NCBI RefSeq assembly: GCF_000685075.1
Contig: NZ_BAYD01000029.1
Span: forward strand, 1 to 64,000
Length of the DNA stretch: 64,000 nucleotides
Origin: Paraburkholderia oxyphila NBRC 105797
GTDB taxonomy: Bacteria; Pseudomonadota; Gammaproteobacteria; Burkholderiales; Burkholderiaceae
Reading direction: 5' to 3'
The notes beneath the pieces were generated by a model. It was not told the DNA's origin. It saw only the letters and a list, made by a program, of their open reading frames with translations, and made no database searches. Both the position numbers and the translations under genes were made by a program. Shown here piece by piece: positions 17,528-26,871 of the stretch (its first letter is position 1; each line of letters opens with the position of its first letter).

Positions 17528-19774
17528 TCACTCCGGCAGCGCGGCAAGGCGAAAGAAGCTGAGAGCATCCGCGTCAAGCTCCCCAAACCACCTTCCGTAC
17601 AGGATCGCAATCCCCGGCGACCTGAACAGGCGGCTGAGGGTCTTGTCCACCAGAAGGCGTAGCCCGTCGTCTCCGCGCGCCATGCCGATCGCCACAGGAA
17701 TCGTCGTGAATCGACGATCGAGAACAACCAGGTCGCTCGCGGCGGAACTTTCGCCCACCGCTGCAAGCAGCAATGAGCGTTCTGCGAAGAAGACGCTCGC
17801 CTGGCGGTGAATGACCTTCTGCACGCCCTCCTGCATGGACGAAACGGAAACGACGGTTGCAGACATGTCGAATTCGCCGAGCTTCCCGGCCACCCAACGC
17901 TGTGCCGAAGACCCTGCCACGACCGAAACCGTTTGCCGGGACAGGAGCTGTGCGGGCGCTGCGCGCCATACCGGATGCGACGGCCCGACACCGGAAAGAA
18001 TCTCGTGGAGTCCAGCAGGCGCATCGGCACGGAGAACGGCGCCGATACCGCCCGGAAACACCGGGATGGAGAAGGAGACGGTTTGCCTGTTCGCGAGCGT
18101 GTCGGTGGCTCCGCACAACAGATCGACCCGCTTGTCACGCAGTGCGCGCAGATCATCGCCTGGTGCAAGCGGAATCCACTGCACCTTGAGGGTGGCGATC
18201 CCCAACTCGCTCTTGATCTCCTCGGCAATCTTCTGGCAGAGCGTGATGGTGTAGCCTTTCACCTGCCCAGCATCGTCCTTGTACGCAAACGGACGTGCGT
18301 TGGCAAGGTAACCCATGCCGATATTGCCGGATTGCTTGATTCGCAAAAGCGTTGCGCTCACTGCTGGCTCTTGCGCGTGCACCGGTTGCGGCACGAAGGC
18401 CGAAAGCACCAGGATGGCGATGGCTATCGCAGTGACCGACGAGGCTGCTGCCGTGCGCCCCGTGGCACTCGATGAAACGAAGCGAGGTGCCATGAAGCCG
18501 TAGACCACGTAACCGATCACCATGACCAGCATGCCACCCAGCACCGCATCCTTGCCCGATGCGTAGATCGCATAGACAGAGTACGCCAGCGCCACCCCGT
18601 TTACTGCCGCGTTAAGCCGGTACTTCGTCCCTCCCGTGCCCGCATTGCGCATCATGACAAATAGCGCAGACAGCGAGATGATGTAGGGAAGCACATTGGT
18701 CACAACGGCAAGGTTGACAAGCGCCTCGAATTGTTCATTCAGATTTGGCGAAATCGTGGACAAGGCCATCAGCGATTGCACGATCCCCATGATCACCATC
18801 CCCCCGACGGGTGCGCCCTTTTCGTTTGCCTTGCCAAAAACAGAGGGGAACATCCGTGCGTCGGACGCGTCTTTGGCTGTTTGCGCAAGCGTGAACTGCC
18901 AGCCAAGGAGAGAACCGACGCACGCCATTGCGGCAAGTGCCATGACGATCGAACCAGCTGCAGGACTGAACATCCGGGCAAAAGCGAGGCCGAAGGGCCC
19001 CGTCGATTGCGCGAGATCGGCGTTCGGGATGATGCCCTGAATCACAGCGGTAGAGAGAATGTAAATGACCGCCGCGCCCAACGTGCCGCACATACATGCC
19101 AGAGGAACATCGCGCTTCGGATTCTCGACAGCCGATGAGTTCTGCACCGCTGATTCCATGCCGAGGAACGCCCACAAGGTGAGCGCGATGCTCGAACCCA
19201 TGCCTTCCATGAAGTGCAGCCCCTTCGGATTCCATGCCGCTGCAAAAGTATCGCCATGGAACCAGAACCAGCCTGCGACCGATATGAACCCGACGGGCAA
19301 AATGACACCCCACACCGTTACAGAGCCGATGCGTCCCGTTACCTTTGGACCTCCGAAATTGGCCAGGGTGGTCAACCACAACAGACCGATCACCCCAAGG
19401 CAGGTGGCGACTGGCGACGATGTCAGCGCGGGAAAAAATGCGGCGAGATAGCCGACCGCGGAGCTCGCCACTGCCACATTCGCAATGGCGATCGACAGGA
19501 AGTATAAAAAGAAGACCTGGAAGTAGCCGTCCTTGCCATAACCGTCTTCCGCGTAGGCGGCCATGCCGCCCGCGCGCTGATTGAGCAGCCCCGCTTGCGT
19601 GAAGCCGTATGCAATCGCAAGCGAACCGATTGCCGTGACGAGCCACGACAGCAACGAAATCGCGCCAACCCTGGCCATGTTGGCGGGCAGCATGATGATG
19701 CCCGATCCCATCATGTTGACAGTGACGATAAACGTCAATTGCATGACATTCATCTTTTTCTGTTGGTCTGCCAT
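17528..19774 (-). CDS. APC amino-acid antiporter fused to a periplasmic amino-acid-binding domain
   Basis: 748 residues. Residues 1 to about 440 are an APC basic-amino-acid/polyamine antiporter (PotE-like; GSGIIMLPANMARVG near the start; about 12 membrane segments). A further hydrophobic stretch ending in VPQPVHAQ leads into an SBP_bac_3 domain (about 475-745; RPFAYKDDAGQVKGYTI, RVDLLCGATDT, YGRWFG), which should face the periplasm. Separate proteins are the rule. Two in-frame ATGs (19780 and 19774) follow GGAGGAG; the second is better spaced. As first gene ahead of aspT-aspT-aspD it may import or exchange an amino acid with capture by the tethered receptor. Ligand unknown. Confidence 0.88.
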   Translation of the reverse strand: MADQQKKMNVMQLTFIVTVNMMGSGIIMLPANMARVGAISLLSWLVTAIGSLAIAYGFTQAGLLNQRAGGMAAYAEDGYGKDGYFQVFFLYFLSIAIANVAVASSAVGYLAAFFPALTSSPVATCLGVIGLLWLTTLANFGGPKVTGRIGSVTVWGVILPVGFISVAGWFWFHGDTFAAAWNPKGLHFMEGMGSSIALTLWAFLGMESAVQNSSAVENPKRDVPLACMCGTLGAAVIYILSTAVIQGIIPNADLAQSTGPFGLAFARMFSPAAGSIVMALAAMACVGSLLGWQFTLAQTAKDASDARMFPSVFGKANEKGAPVGGMVIMGIVQSLMALSTISPNLNEQFEALVNLAVVTNVLPYIISLSALFVMMRNAGTGGTKYRLNAAVNGVALAYSVYAIYASGKDAVLGGMLVMVIGYVVYGFMAPRFVSSSATGRTAAASSVTAIAIAILVLSAFVPQPVHAQEPAVSATLLRIKQSGNIGMGYLANARPFAYKDDAGQVKGYTITLCQKIAEEIKSELGIATLKVQWIPLAPGDDLRALRDKRVDLLCGATDTLANRQTVSFSIPVFPGGIGAVLRADAPAGLHEILSGVGPSHPVWRAAPAQLLSRQTVSVVAGSSAQRWVAGKLGEFDMSATVVSVSSMQEGVQKVIHRQASVFFAERSLLLAAVGESSAASDLVVLDRRFTTIPVAIGMARGDDGLRLLVDKTLSRLFRSPGIAILYGRWFGELDADALSFFRLAALPE

Positions 19775-20045
19775 GGTCATTCTCCTCCACTTCCTGGTCA
19801 CGCTTTCGTTCGGGGGGCGCGTCAAGCTCGCGGCTCATGCTATCCGGAACGTCGATGCAAGAGTCCCTGACTGCGATATGGCGCGGCCACGCCTTTGCCT
19901 CAGGAATAAACACTTAAACAATCGCGACTCGCTTAAGCATCTTGTGAAATGAAATGGGGATGGTGCGGGCTTTCACGGAATGTGGATTCATGGCCCCTCC
20001 TCGAGGCAGAGCCCTTTCATTAAAGTGCCCAGCGTTCAGAGCAAA

Positions 20046-20059
20046 TTGACGTAGATCAA
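20046..20059. promoter_or_regulatory. ANR/FNR box
   Basis: TTGACgtagATCAA, followed by an overlapping extra half-site (ATCAATGATCAA). It is 272 bp from the APC-SBP fusion start and 382 bp from arcD, so it is more likely to serve the leftward operon. Confidence 0.7.
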
Positions 20060-20109
20060 TGATCAAAAATATGTGTCTAATGGATTAAGCACTACGAACT
20101 TTCAAGAAG

Positions 20110-20149
20110 GATGTGAAACATCAGCACATGTTCAACCGATGAAACATCG
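20110..20149. promoter_or_regulatory. Pair of GATG-N-CATC palindromes
   Basis: GATGTGAAACATC (20110-20122) and CGATGAAACATCG (20137-20149) are similar 13-bp palindromes 14 bp apart, placed between the two ANR boxes. They could be a dimeric operator for an unidentified regulator such as an arginine- or aspartate-responsive factor. Confidence 0.35.
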
Positions 20150-20221
20150 AAAGAATTCACACCCTCCACTCGATGCGTTCTGTCACGCTAATCTTTACCG
20201 GAACGGTTACACGACGATAGG

Positions 20222-20235
20222 TTGATTCAGGTCAA
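20222..20235. promoter_or_regulatory. ANR/FNR box of arcDABC
   Basis: TTGATtcagGTCAA, upstream of arcD. ANR activation of arcDABC is established in Pseudomonas aeruginosa. A class II site here would put transcription start near 20270, leaving a leader of about 170 bases before arcD. Confidence 0.78.
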
Positions 20236-20441
20236 TTAGCAGACCATATCCGCTTATACGCTGATCATGTGCTTAAAGGACGTCCGGTCGTTCGCGCTCA
20301 AGCAGGCGCGAACCAGGTCGCCGATTGAGACACCCCTGGTACCGCCAGCAAGGCAAGTTTATTGGTCGGCCATTCATAAAAGAACCGACCGGTCCGCGAC
20401 TACCCTGCTGCATCCCAGCAAGCGCCTGAAGGAGACCTCAC

Positions 20442-21923
20442 ATGTCTGGTTCTGTATCCCGGCCCGCATCCGATGCGAATGCAAAGCCGTCGCCAGCCTC
20501 CGCAGTAAGCCCGAAGCTCCATCTCGGTGCTCTGACCGCACTGGTGGTGGGCTCGATGATAGGGGGCGGTATCTTCTCACTCCCCCAAAATATGGCCGTT
20601 AGCGCCGACGCCGGCGCGGTGCTGATCGGTTGGGCCGTCACAGCGATCGGCATGCTGACACTGGCGTTTGTCTTCCAGACCCTTGCGAACCGCAAGCCCG
20701 AGTTGGATGGTGGCGTCTACATCTACGCGAAGGAAGGCTTCGGCGACTACATGGGCTTCTCGTCGGCATGGGGGTACTGGATTAGCGCCTGGCTGGGCAA
20801 CGTCGGCTACTTCGTGTTGCTGTTCAGCACGTTCGGCTATTTCTTCCCGGTCTTCGGCGAAGGCAACACGCTGGCTTCGATTGCATGCGCCTCCGTCCTC
20901 CTGTGGGGTGTGCATTTCCTTGTCCTGCAGGGCATCAAGGAAGCGGCATTCGTCAACTTGATCACGACCGTAGCCAAAATAGTGCCCATTTTCCTGTTCA
21001 TCCTGATCTGTCTCTTCGCGTTCAACACGCACATCTTCACGAGCGACTTCTTCGGCCTGAACAATCCCAAGCTCGGCAGCGTCGCGAACCAGGTCCGCAA
21101 CATGATGCTCGTGACCGTCTGGGTGTTCATCGGGATCGAAGGCGCCAGCATCTTCTCCGCGCGCGCCGAACGGCGCTCCGATGTCGGCAAGGCGACCGTC
21201 ATCGGTTTCACCGGCGTGCTGCTCGTCCTCGTGCTCGTGAACGTCCTGTCGCTTGGCATCATGACCCAGCCACAGCTCGCCGCGCTGCAAAATCCGTCGA
21301 TGGCCGGCGTGCTCGAGCATGTCGTCGGCCATTGGGGCGCCGTACTCATCAGCGTCGGCCTCGTGATATCGCTGGCGGGCGCTCTTCTGTCGTGGGTGCT
21401 GCTGTGCGCCGAAATCATCTTTTCCGCCGCGCGCGACAGCACGATGCCCAAGTTCGTGCGCAAGGAAAACGCGAAACAGGTACCTGCCAACGCGTTATGG
21501 CTGACCAACGGCCTCACCCAACTGTTCCTGCTGATCACGCTGTTCTCAAAGGGCACTTACCTGTCGCTGATTTATCTCGCGACATCGATGATTCTCTTGC
21601 CCTACTTCTGGTCGGCGGCCTACGCGCTTCTCATTGCCTGGCGCGGCGAGACCTACGAGCGCGAACCCAAGGAACGCAGGAAGGACCTCGTGATCTCCGC
21701 GATCTCGGTTCTTTACGCGATCTGGCTGCTCTACGCGGGCGGACTAAAGTACGTCCTGTTGTCGGCGCTGCTCTACGCGCCGGGTGTGCTCCTTTTCGCC
21801 AAAGCCAAGCGCGAAGCCGGGCAGCGGGTCTTTACGAAGATCGAAAAATCTATTTTCTTTGCTGTCGTGATCGGCGCCGCGATCGCCGCATTCGGCCTGT
21901 ACCAGGGCTTCCTCACGCTTTGA
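20442..21923 (+). CDS. arcD: Arginine/ornithine antiporter
   Basis: 493 residues, APC superfamily, with about 12-13 membrane helices. GSMIGGGIFSLPQNMA at residues 37-52 is the helix-1 substrate loop of the ArcD/ArcE group. Exchanges external arginine for ornithine, feeding the deiminase pathway without energy cost. AAGGAGA precedes the ATG. It is the first gene of arcDABC, 13 bp before arcA, under an ANR box. Confidence 0.95.
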   Translation: MSGSVSRPASDANAKPSPASAVSPKLHLGALTALVVGSMIGGGIFSLPQNMAVSADAGAVLIGWAVTAIGMLTLAFVFQTLANRKPELDGGVYIYAKEGFGDYMGFSSAWGYWISAWLGNVGYFVLLFSTFGYFFPVFGEGNTLASIACASVLLWGVHFLVLQGIKEAAFVNLITTVAKIVPIFLFILICLFAFNTHIFTSDFFGLNNPKLGSVANQVRNMMLVTVWVFIGIEGASIFSARAERRSDVGKATVIGFTGVLLVLVLVNVLSLGIMTQPQLAALQNPSMAGVLEHVVGHWGAVLISVGLVISLAGALLSWVLLCAEIIFSAARDSTMPKFVRKENAKQVPANALWLTNGLTQLFLLITLFSKGTYLSLIYLATSMILLPYFWSAAYALLIAWRGETYEREPKERRKDLVISAISVLYAIWLLYAGGLKYVLLSALLYAPGVLLFAKAKREAGQRVFTKIEKSIFFAVVIGAAIAAFGLYQGFLTL

Positions 21924-21936
21924 TTCCGGGAGAGAC

Positions 21937-23196
21937 ATGATGGTCACGGACACAATCCGATATGGCGTTCATTCCGAGGCGGGCAAGTTACGCAAAGTGA
22001 TGGTCTGCTCACCGGGCCTCGCGCACCAGCGGCTGACACCGAGTAATTGCGACGAGTTGCTGTTCGACGACGTCATCTGGGTCAGCCAGGCCAAGCGCGA
22101 TCATTTCGACTTCGTCACGAAGATGCGCGAGCGTGGCGTCGAGGTGCTGGAGATGCACAACTTGTTGACGGAGACCGTGCAGAATCCGGAAGCGCTGAAG
22201 TGGATCCTCGAGCGCAAGATCCGCCCGGACACCGTCGGCGTCGGCCTGGCCAACGAGGTTCGCTCGTGGATGGAAGGGCTCGAGCCGCGCAGACAGGCGG
22301 AGTTCCTGGTGGGCGGCGTAATCGCGGAGGACATTCCAGACACCGCTCACAGCAGCATCCTCAAGATGTTCCGTCAATATCTGGGCTACTCGAGCTTCGT
22401 CCTGCCACCGCTGCCCAACACACTCTTCACGCGCGATACGACTTGCTGGATCTATGGCGGCGTCAGTCTGAACCCAATGTACTGGCCGGCCCGCAGGCAG
22501 GAAACGCTGCTCGCGACCGCGATCTACAAGTTCCATCCCGACTTCGCCGGTCGAGCGTTCGAAGTCTGGTACGGCGACCCGGATGAGGATCACGGTGCGG
22601 CGACGCTCGAAGGCGGCGACGTGATGCCGATCGGGCGCGGCATCGTGCTCGTCGGGATGGGCGAGCGCACGTCCCGGCAGGCGATCGGTGCGCTTGCGCA
22701 GCGCTTGTTCGCGCAGGGCGCGGCCGAGCGGATCATCGTCGCCGGGCTGCCGAAGTCTCGGGCGGCGATGCACCTCGACACGGTGTTCACCTTCTGCGAT
22801 CGCGATCTCGTCACTGTGTTCCCCGAAGTCGTGAAGGAAATTGTCGCATTCTCGGTGCGGCCCGATGAAGCCGCGCCATCGAAGCTCAGCATCCGCCATG
22901 AGCAGAAGCCGTTCATCGACGTCGTCGGCGAGGCGCTCGGCCTCCCGAAGCTGCGCGTCGTGGAGACGGGCGGCAACAGCTTCGCCGCCGAGCGCGAGCA
23001 ATGGGACGACGGCAACAACGTGGTCTGCATTGAGCCCGGGGTGGTGATCGGCTATGACCGCAACACCTACACCAACACGTTGCTTCGCAAGGCGGGCGTG
23101 GAGGTGATCACGATCGCCGCGAGTGAACTGGGCCGCGGCCGCGGAGGCGGCCATTGCATGACATGCCCGATTGTCCGCGATCCCATCGACTATTGA
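21937..23196 (+). CDS. arcA: Arginine deiminase
   Basis: 419 residues, the family's usual length. Converts arginine to citrulline and ammonia (EC 3.5.3.6). The guanidino-modifying fold is shown by LPNTLFTRDTTCW, by GGNSFA, and by the C-terminal RGGGHCMTCP with the catalytic cysteine. GGGAG precedes the first of two consecutive ATGs. Ammonia release also buffers acid. Cotranscribed with arcD and arcB. Confidence 0.97.
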   Translation: MMVTDTIRYGVHSEAGKLRKVMVCSPGLAHQRLTPSNCDELLFDDVIWVSQAKRDHFDFVTKMRERGVEVLEMHNLLTETVQNPEALKWILERKIRPDTVGVGLANEVRSWMEGLEPRRQAEFLVGGVIAEDIPDTAHSSILKMFRQYLGYSSFVLPPLPNTLFTRDTTCWIYGGVSLNPMYWPARRQETLLATAIYKFHPDFAGRAFEVWYGDPDEDHGAATLEGGDVMPIGRGIVLVGMGERTSRQAIGALAQRLFAQGAAERIIVAGLPKSRAAMHLDTVFTFCDRDLVTVFPEVVKEIVAFSVRPDEAAPSKLSIRHEQKPFIDVVGEALGLPKLRVVETGGNSFAAEREQWDDGNNVVCIEPGVVIGYDRNTYTNTLLRKAGVEVITIAASELGRGRGGGHCMTCPIVRDPIDY

Positions 23197-23252
23197 TTCG
23201 TGGCGGCGCCCCTCCGAGGCGCGCCGCTGGACTCACCGACATGGAGAACACC

Positions 23253-24263
23253 ATGGCTTTCAATCTGCGCAATCGAAGTCTCCTGAGCCTGATGCACCAT
23301 ACCGACCGCGAGCTGCGATACCTGCTCGACCTGTCGCGGGACCTCAAGCGTGCGAAGTACACCGGCACCGAACAGCAGCATCTTAAAGGCATCAATATCG
23401 CACTGATCTTCGAGAAGACGTCGACCCGCACCCGCTGCGCGTTCGAAGTCGCGGCTTACGACCAGGGGGCCAACGTCACCTACATCGATCCGCATTCCTC
23501 CCAGATCGGACACAAGGAAAGCATGAAAGACACGGCGCGAGTACTGGGGCGCATGTATGACGCAATCGAGTACCGGGGCTTCAGGCAGGACATCGTCGAA
23601 GAGCTGGCGAAGTTTGCCGGGGTGCCCGTCTTCAATGGTCTGACCGATGAATACCATCCGACCCAGATGCTTGCCGATGTCCTGACCATGCGCGAATCCA
23701 GCGACAAGCCGCTAACGGCAATCAGCTACGCGTACCTGGGCGACGCTCGCAACAACATGGGCAATTCTCTGCTCCTGATCGGTGCGAAGCTCGGGATGGA
23801 AGTGCGGATCGCAGCGCCGAAGGCGCTCTGGCCGAACGCAGAGCACATCGAGGCGTGCCAGCGTTTCGCTGCTCAAAGCGGTGCGCGCATCATGTTGACT
23901 GAAGACGCGAAAGCGGCCGTCAAGGGAGTGGACTTCGTGCACACGGATGTCTGGGTGTCGATGGGCGAACCGATGGAAGCATGGGGCGAGCGCGTCCAGC
24001 AATTGCTTCCGTATCAGGTCAACATGGATCTGATCAAAGCCTCGCAGAACCCGCAAGTCAAGTTCATGCACTGCTTGCCCGCATTTCATAACTGCGAGAC
24101 GGAAGTCGGAAAGCAGATCGCCGAGAAATATCCGGTGCTAGCGAACGGAATCGAAGTCACCGAAGAGGTCTTCGAGTCGCCGTTGAACCTCGCGTTCGAG
24201 CAGGCGGAGAACCGCATGCACACGATCAAGGCGATCCTTGTCTCGACGCTTGCCGACATCTGA
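23253..24263 (+). CDS. arcB: Catabolic ornithine carbamoyltransferase
   Basis: 336 residues. Phosphorolyses citrulline to ornithine and carbamoyl phosphate (EC 2.1.3.3). Carbamoyl-phosphate site STRTR near residue 56, GLTDEYHPTQ in the middle, and HCLPAFH near residue 272. The start MAFNLRNRSLLSL at 23253 has GGAGA upstream and matches known ArcB N termini; an earlier in-frame start would overlap arcA and is unsupported. 56 bp after arcA. Confidence 0.97.
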   Translation: MAFNLRNRSLLSLMHHTDRELRYLLDLSRDLKRAKYTGTEQQHLKGINIALIFEKTSTRTRCAFEVAAYDQGANVTYIDPHSSQIGHKESMKDTARVLGRMYDAIEYRGFRQDIVEELAKFAGVPVFNGLTDEYHPTQMLADVLTMRESSDKPLTAISYAYLGDARNNMGNSLLLIGAKLGMEVRIAAPKALWPNAEHIEACQRFAAQSGARIMLTEDAKAAVKGVDFVHTDVWVSMGEPMEAWGERVQQLLPYQVNMDLIKASQNPQVKFMHCLPAFHNCETEVGKQIAEKYPVLANGIEVTEEVFESPLNLAFEQAENRMHTIKAILVSTLADI

Positions 24264-24356
24264 GCAAGCACGTCGAACTAGCCACTGCGCGGTGGCGCGA
24301 GCTGCAGCAACGCTTGCGCCACCTGCCCGCTGGCGTACATCTGGAGGTGCTGCGTC

Positions 24357-25301
24357 ATGCGTATCGTGATTGCGTTGGGAGGGAATGCGTTGCTGCGGCG
24401 TGGTGAGCCGATGACGGCCGAGAATCAGCGCGAAAACGTGCGGCTCGCCGCTCGCCAGATCGCGTCGATCGCGCCGGGCAACGAAATCGTCATTGCACAC
24501 GGCAACGGCCCGCAGGTCGGTCTGCTTGCGCTCCAGGGCGCAGCGTACAAGGAGGTCGAGGCTTATCCGCTCGACGTCCTTGGCGCGCAGACGGAAGGGA
24601 TGATCGGCTATCTGATCGAGCAGGAACTCGGCAACTTGCTGCCTTATGAAGTGCCGTTCGCAACGATTCTGACGCAGGTCGAGGTCGATCCGCGCGACCC
24701 AGCTTTCCAGCATCCGACCAAGCCGATCGGTCCGGTTTATTCGAAAGAAGAAGCAGAGCGTCTCGCGAAAGAGCGGGAATGGAGCATCGCCCCGGATGGC
24801 GACAAGTTCCGCCGGGTGGTCGCGAGCCCGCGGCCGAAGCATATCTTCGAAATACGCCCCATCAGGTGGCTGCTCGAGCGCGGCACGATCGTCATCTGCG
24901 CCGGCGGCGGCGGTATCCCGACATGCTACGACGTGAATCACAAGCTGGTCGGCGTCGAAGCGGTCATTGACAAGGACCTGTGCTCGGCTTTGCTTGCACA
25001 GGAGCTCGCCGCGGACATGCTCATCGTCGCAACCGATGTCGATGCGGCGTACGTCGACTGGGGCAAGCCGGGCCAGAAGGCCATTGCAGCGGCACATCCC
25101 GACGCGCTCGAGAAGCTCGGCTTCGCGTCGGGCTCGATGGGGCCGAAAGTCCAGGCAGCGGCCGAGTTCGCTCGCAACACAGGAAAGCACGCGGTGATCG
25201 GGGCGCTGCCTGACATCATCGCGATCACGCAGGGCCACGCCGGCACCAGGATAAGCGTCGACACGCCCGGCCTGCACTATCGCGAGAGTGAGCGCGGCTA
25301 G
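24357..25301 (+). CDS. arcC: Carbamate kinase
   Basis: 314 residues. Transfers phosphate from carbamoyl phosphate to ADP (EC 2.7.2.2), the ATP-yielding step of the pathway. It begins RIVIALGGNALLRRGE and carries HGNGPQVGLL and GAQTEGMIGY, all typical of amino-acid-kinase fold carbamate kinases. GGAGG is 9 bases before the ATG. It ends the arc operon; the patatin gene starts 34 bp later and may be read through. Confidence 0.97.
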   Translation: MRIVIALGGNALLRRGEPMTAENQRENVRLAARQIASIAPGNEIVIAHGNGPQVGLLALQGAAYKEVEAYPLDVLGAQTEGMIGYLIEQELGNLLPYEVPFATILTQVEVDPRDPAFQHPTKPIGPVYSKEEAERLAKEREWSIAPDGDKFRRVVASPRPKHIFEIRPIRWLLERGTIVICAGGGGIPTCYDVNHKLVGVEAVIDKDLCSALLAQELAADMLIVATDVDAAYVDWGKPGQKAIAAAHPDALEKLGFASGSMGPKVQAAAEFARNTGKHAVIGALPDIIAITQGHAGTRISVDTPGLHYRESERG

Positions 25302-25335
25302 CGCGGGAGCGTCATGGCGCTGGAGAATGAGTCCG

Positions 25336-26790
25336 ATGCCTGCCTCGCGCATGTTCCGATCGCTCGCTTTCGCGGCGCTGCTCCTGCTCGCCGCGTGCGC
25401 GACGCGCCCCATCAATCCGCCTATCCTTCACTACAATACGAACACGACAGCTCAATACGAAACGCCGAAGTGGAACAGGGAAAGGCGGCAGGATTTCGTC
25501 ATACTGGCATTTTCCGGCGGCGGCACGCGCGCCGCAGCGTTCTCGTATGGCGTGCTCGAAGCGCTCCGGCGCATCGAGGTCGTCGGCAGATCGGGCAATC
25601 CCGTGCGCCTGCTCGACGAAGTCAACGTGATCACCGGCGTCTCGGGCGGCGGCTTCACCGCACTCGCGTACGGGCTCTACGGCGAGCGGCTGTTCGACAT
25701 CTACGAAAGAGACTTCCTCAAACGCAACGTGCAGCGCGAACTGGTCACGCGCATCGCGAATCCTTTGAACTGGGGCAAGCTGTTGTCGCGCGGCTATGGC
25801 CGCTCCGAACTGGCTGCCCAGCTGTACGACAAGATCCTGTTCCACGGCGCAACGTTCGCGGACCTCGAGCGAACGCCGGGCCCGATAATCGCAGTCAGCG
25901 CGACTGAGCTCTCCTCCGGTTCGCGCCTCGTATTCACGCCACAAAATTTCAATGTCATGTGCGCGGACTTGCGTCCGATCTCGCTTTCGCGGGCCGCCGC
26001 AGCCTCGTCGGCGGTGCCGGTCCTGCTGTCGCCGATCACGCTCAACAACTATGGCGGCAGTTGCGGCTATACGGAACCCGTCTGGCTCGCACCGTTCACG
26101 GAACTCGCCGACGCGCCGAGGCCGGTCGGCCGCGTCCTCAAGCGCCTTCAGGAGATACGCGGATTGGGCAACGCCAAGAACGACCCTTACTTCCATCTCG
26201 TGGATGGCGGCGTTTCCGACAACCTGGCCTTGCGCGGGGTGCTCGATTTCATCGAAACCTTCGAAGCGCTCCAGGAGGCCGGCCAGCCGACGCCCATCGA
26301 CAACGTGCAGAGAATCGTCATTTTCGTCGTCAATTCCATGTCCGCCCCGTCCAACACCTGGAACCGGTCAGAGAATCCGCCCAGCAGCGTGACGATCCTG
26401 ACCAAGTCGATCAGGATACCGATCGAGCGCTATTCGGGAGAATCGATCGAGCTGCTGAAAGACATCAGTGCCCGCTGGGCGTCGATGCGCGCGGTCCGCG
26501 CCTCGGCAACGTTCGCCAGTAGTGAGATTCCCAAGGTGACTTACGCCGAGAAGTCACCCGATGCTGAGATCTATGTCATCGACGTATCATTCGCGGCACT
26601 AAAGGATCACGCGGAGCGTGACTATCTCAACGAATTAGCAACAGCGTTCGCGCTTCCCGACGAGGCGGTCGACCGTCTGCGGGCTGCCGCGCTAACGCTC
26701 ATTCTCGATTCGCCGGAATTCCAGCAGATGCTTGAGGACGCGGGTGCCCATCTCATCGTGCTGCCCCCTCCCCTGCCCTCGGCAGAGTAA
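25336..26790 (+). CDS. Patatin-like phospholipase lipoprotein
   Basis: 484 residues. Lipoprotein signal with lipobox LLAAC (C21), then a patatin domain: oxyanion motif FSGGGTRAAA, nucleophile serine in GVSGGG, and the catalytic DGGVSDN later in the chain. These give the Ser-Asp dyad of bacterial patatins, so it should hydrolyse acyl lipids at the periplasmic membrane face. The ATG at 25336 places the lipobox correctly. It follows arcC by 34 bp on the same strand, and thus may share ANR control. A C-terminal extension of about 150 residues has no recognised motif. Confidence 0.9.
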   Translation: MPASRMFRSLAFAALLLLAACATRPINPPILHYNTNTTAQYETPKWNRERRQDFVILAFSGGGTRAAAFSYGVLEALRRIEVVGRSGNPVRLLDEVNVITGVSGGGFTALAYGLYGERLFDIYERDFLKRNVQRELVTRIANPLNWGKLLSRGYGRSELAAQLYDKILFHGATFADLERTPGPIIAVSATELSSGSRLVFTPQNFNVMCADLRPISLSRAAAASSAVPVLLSPITLNNYGGSCGYTEPVWLAPFTELADAPRPVGRVLKRLQEIRGLGNAKNDPYFHLVDGGVSDNLALRGVLDFIETFEALQEAGQPTPIDNVQRIVIFVVNSMSAPSNTWNRSENPPSSVTILTKSIRIPIERYSGESIELLKDISARWASMRAVRASATFASSEIPKVTYAEKSPDAEIYVIDVSFAALKDHAERDYLNELATAFALPDEAVDRLRAAALTLILDSPEFQQMLEDAGAHLIVLPPPLPSAE

Positions 26791-26871
26791 TGGGTAAAAG
26801 ACAAAAAAGGGACTCTGTTGCGTCGCCACTAATCGGGACTCGCAACCGGCAGGTAGCCTGCATAGGCGTGG

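Larger units (their letters stand above)
19775..20441. other. Divergent control region of the aspT/aspD and arcDABC operons
   Basis: No gene is supported in these 667 bp. The middle is AT-richer than its surroundings and holds two ANR boxes (20046-20059 and 20222-20235) and two short palindromes (20110-20122 and 20137-20149). The layout suggests oxygen control of both divergent operons. Confidence 0.65.

Noticed and set aside
22009..23154. 381-codon minus-strand frame
   Set aside because: Lies entirely opposite arcA, whose motifs are unambiguous.
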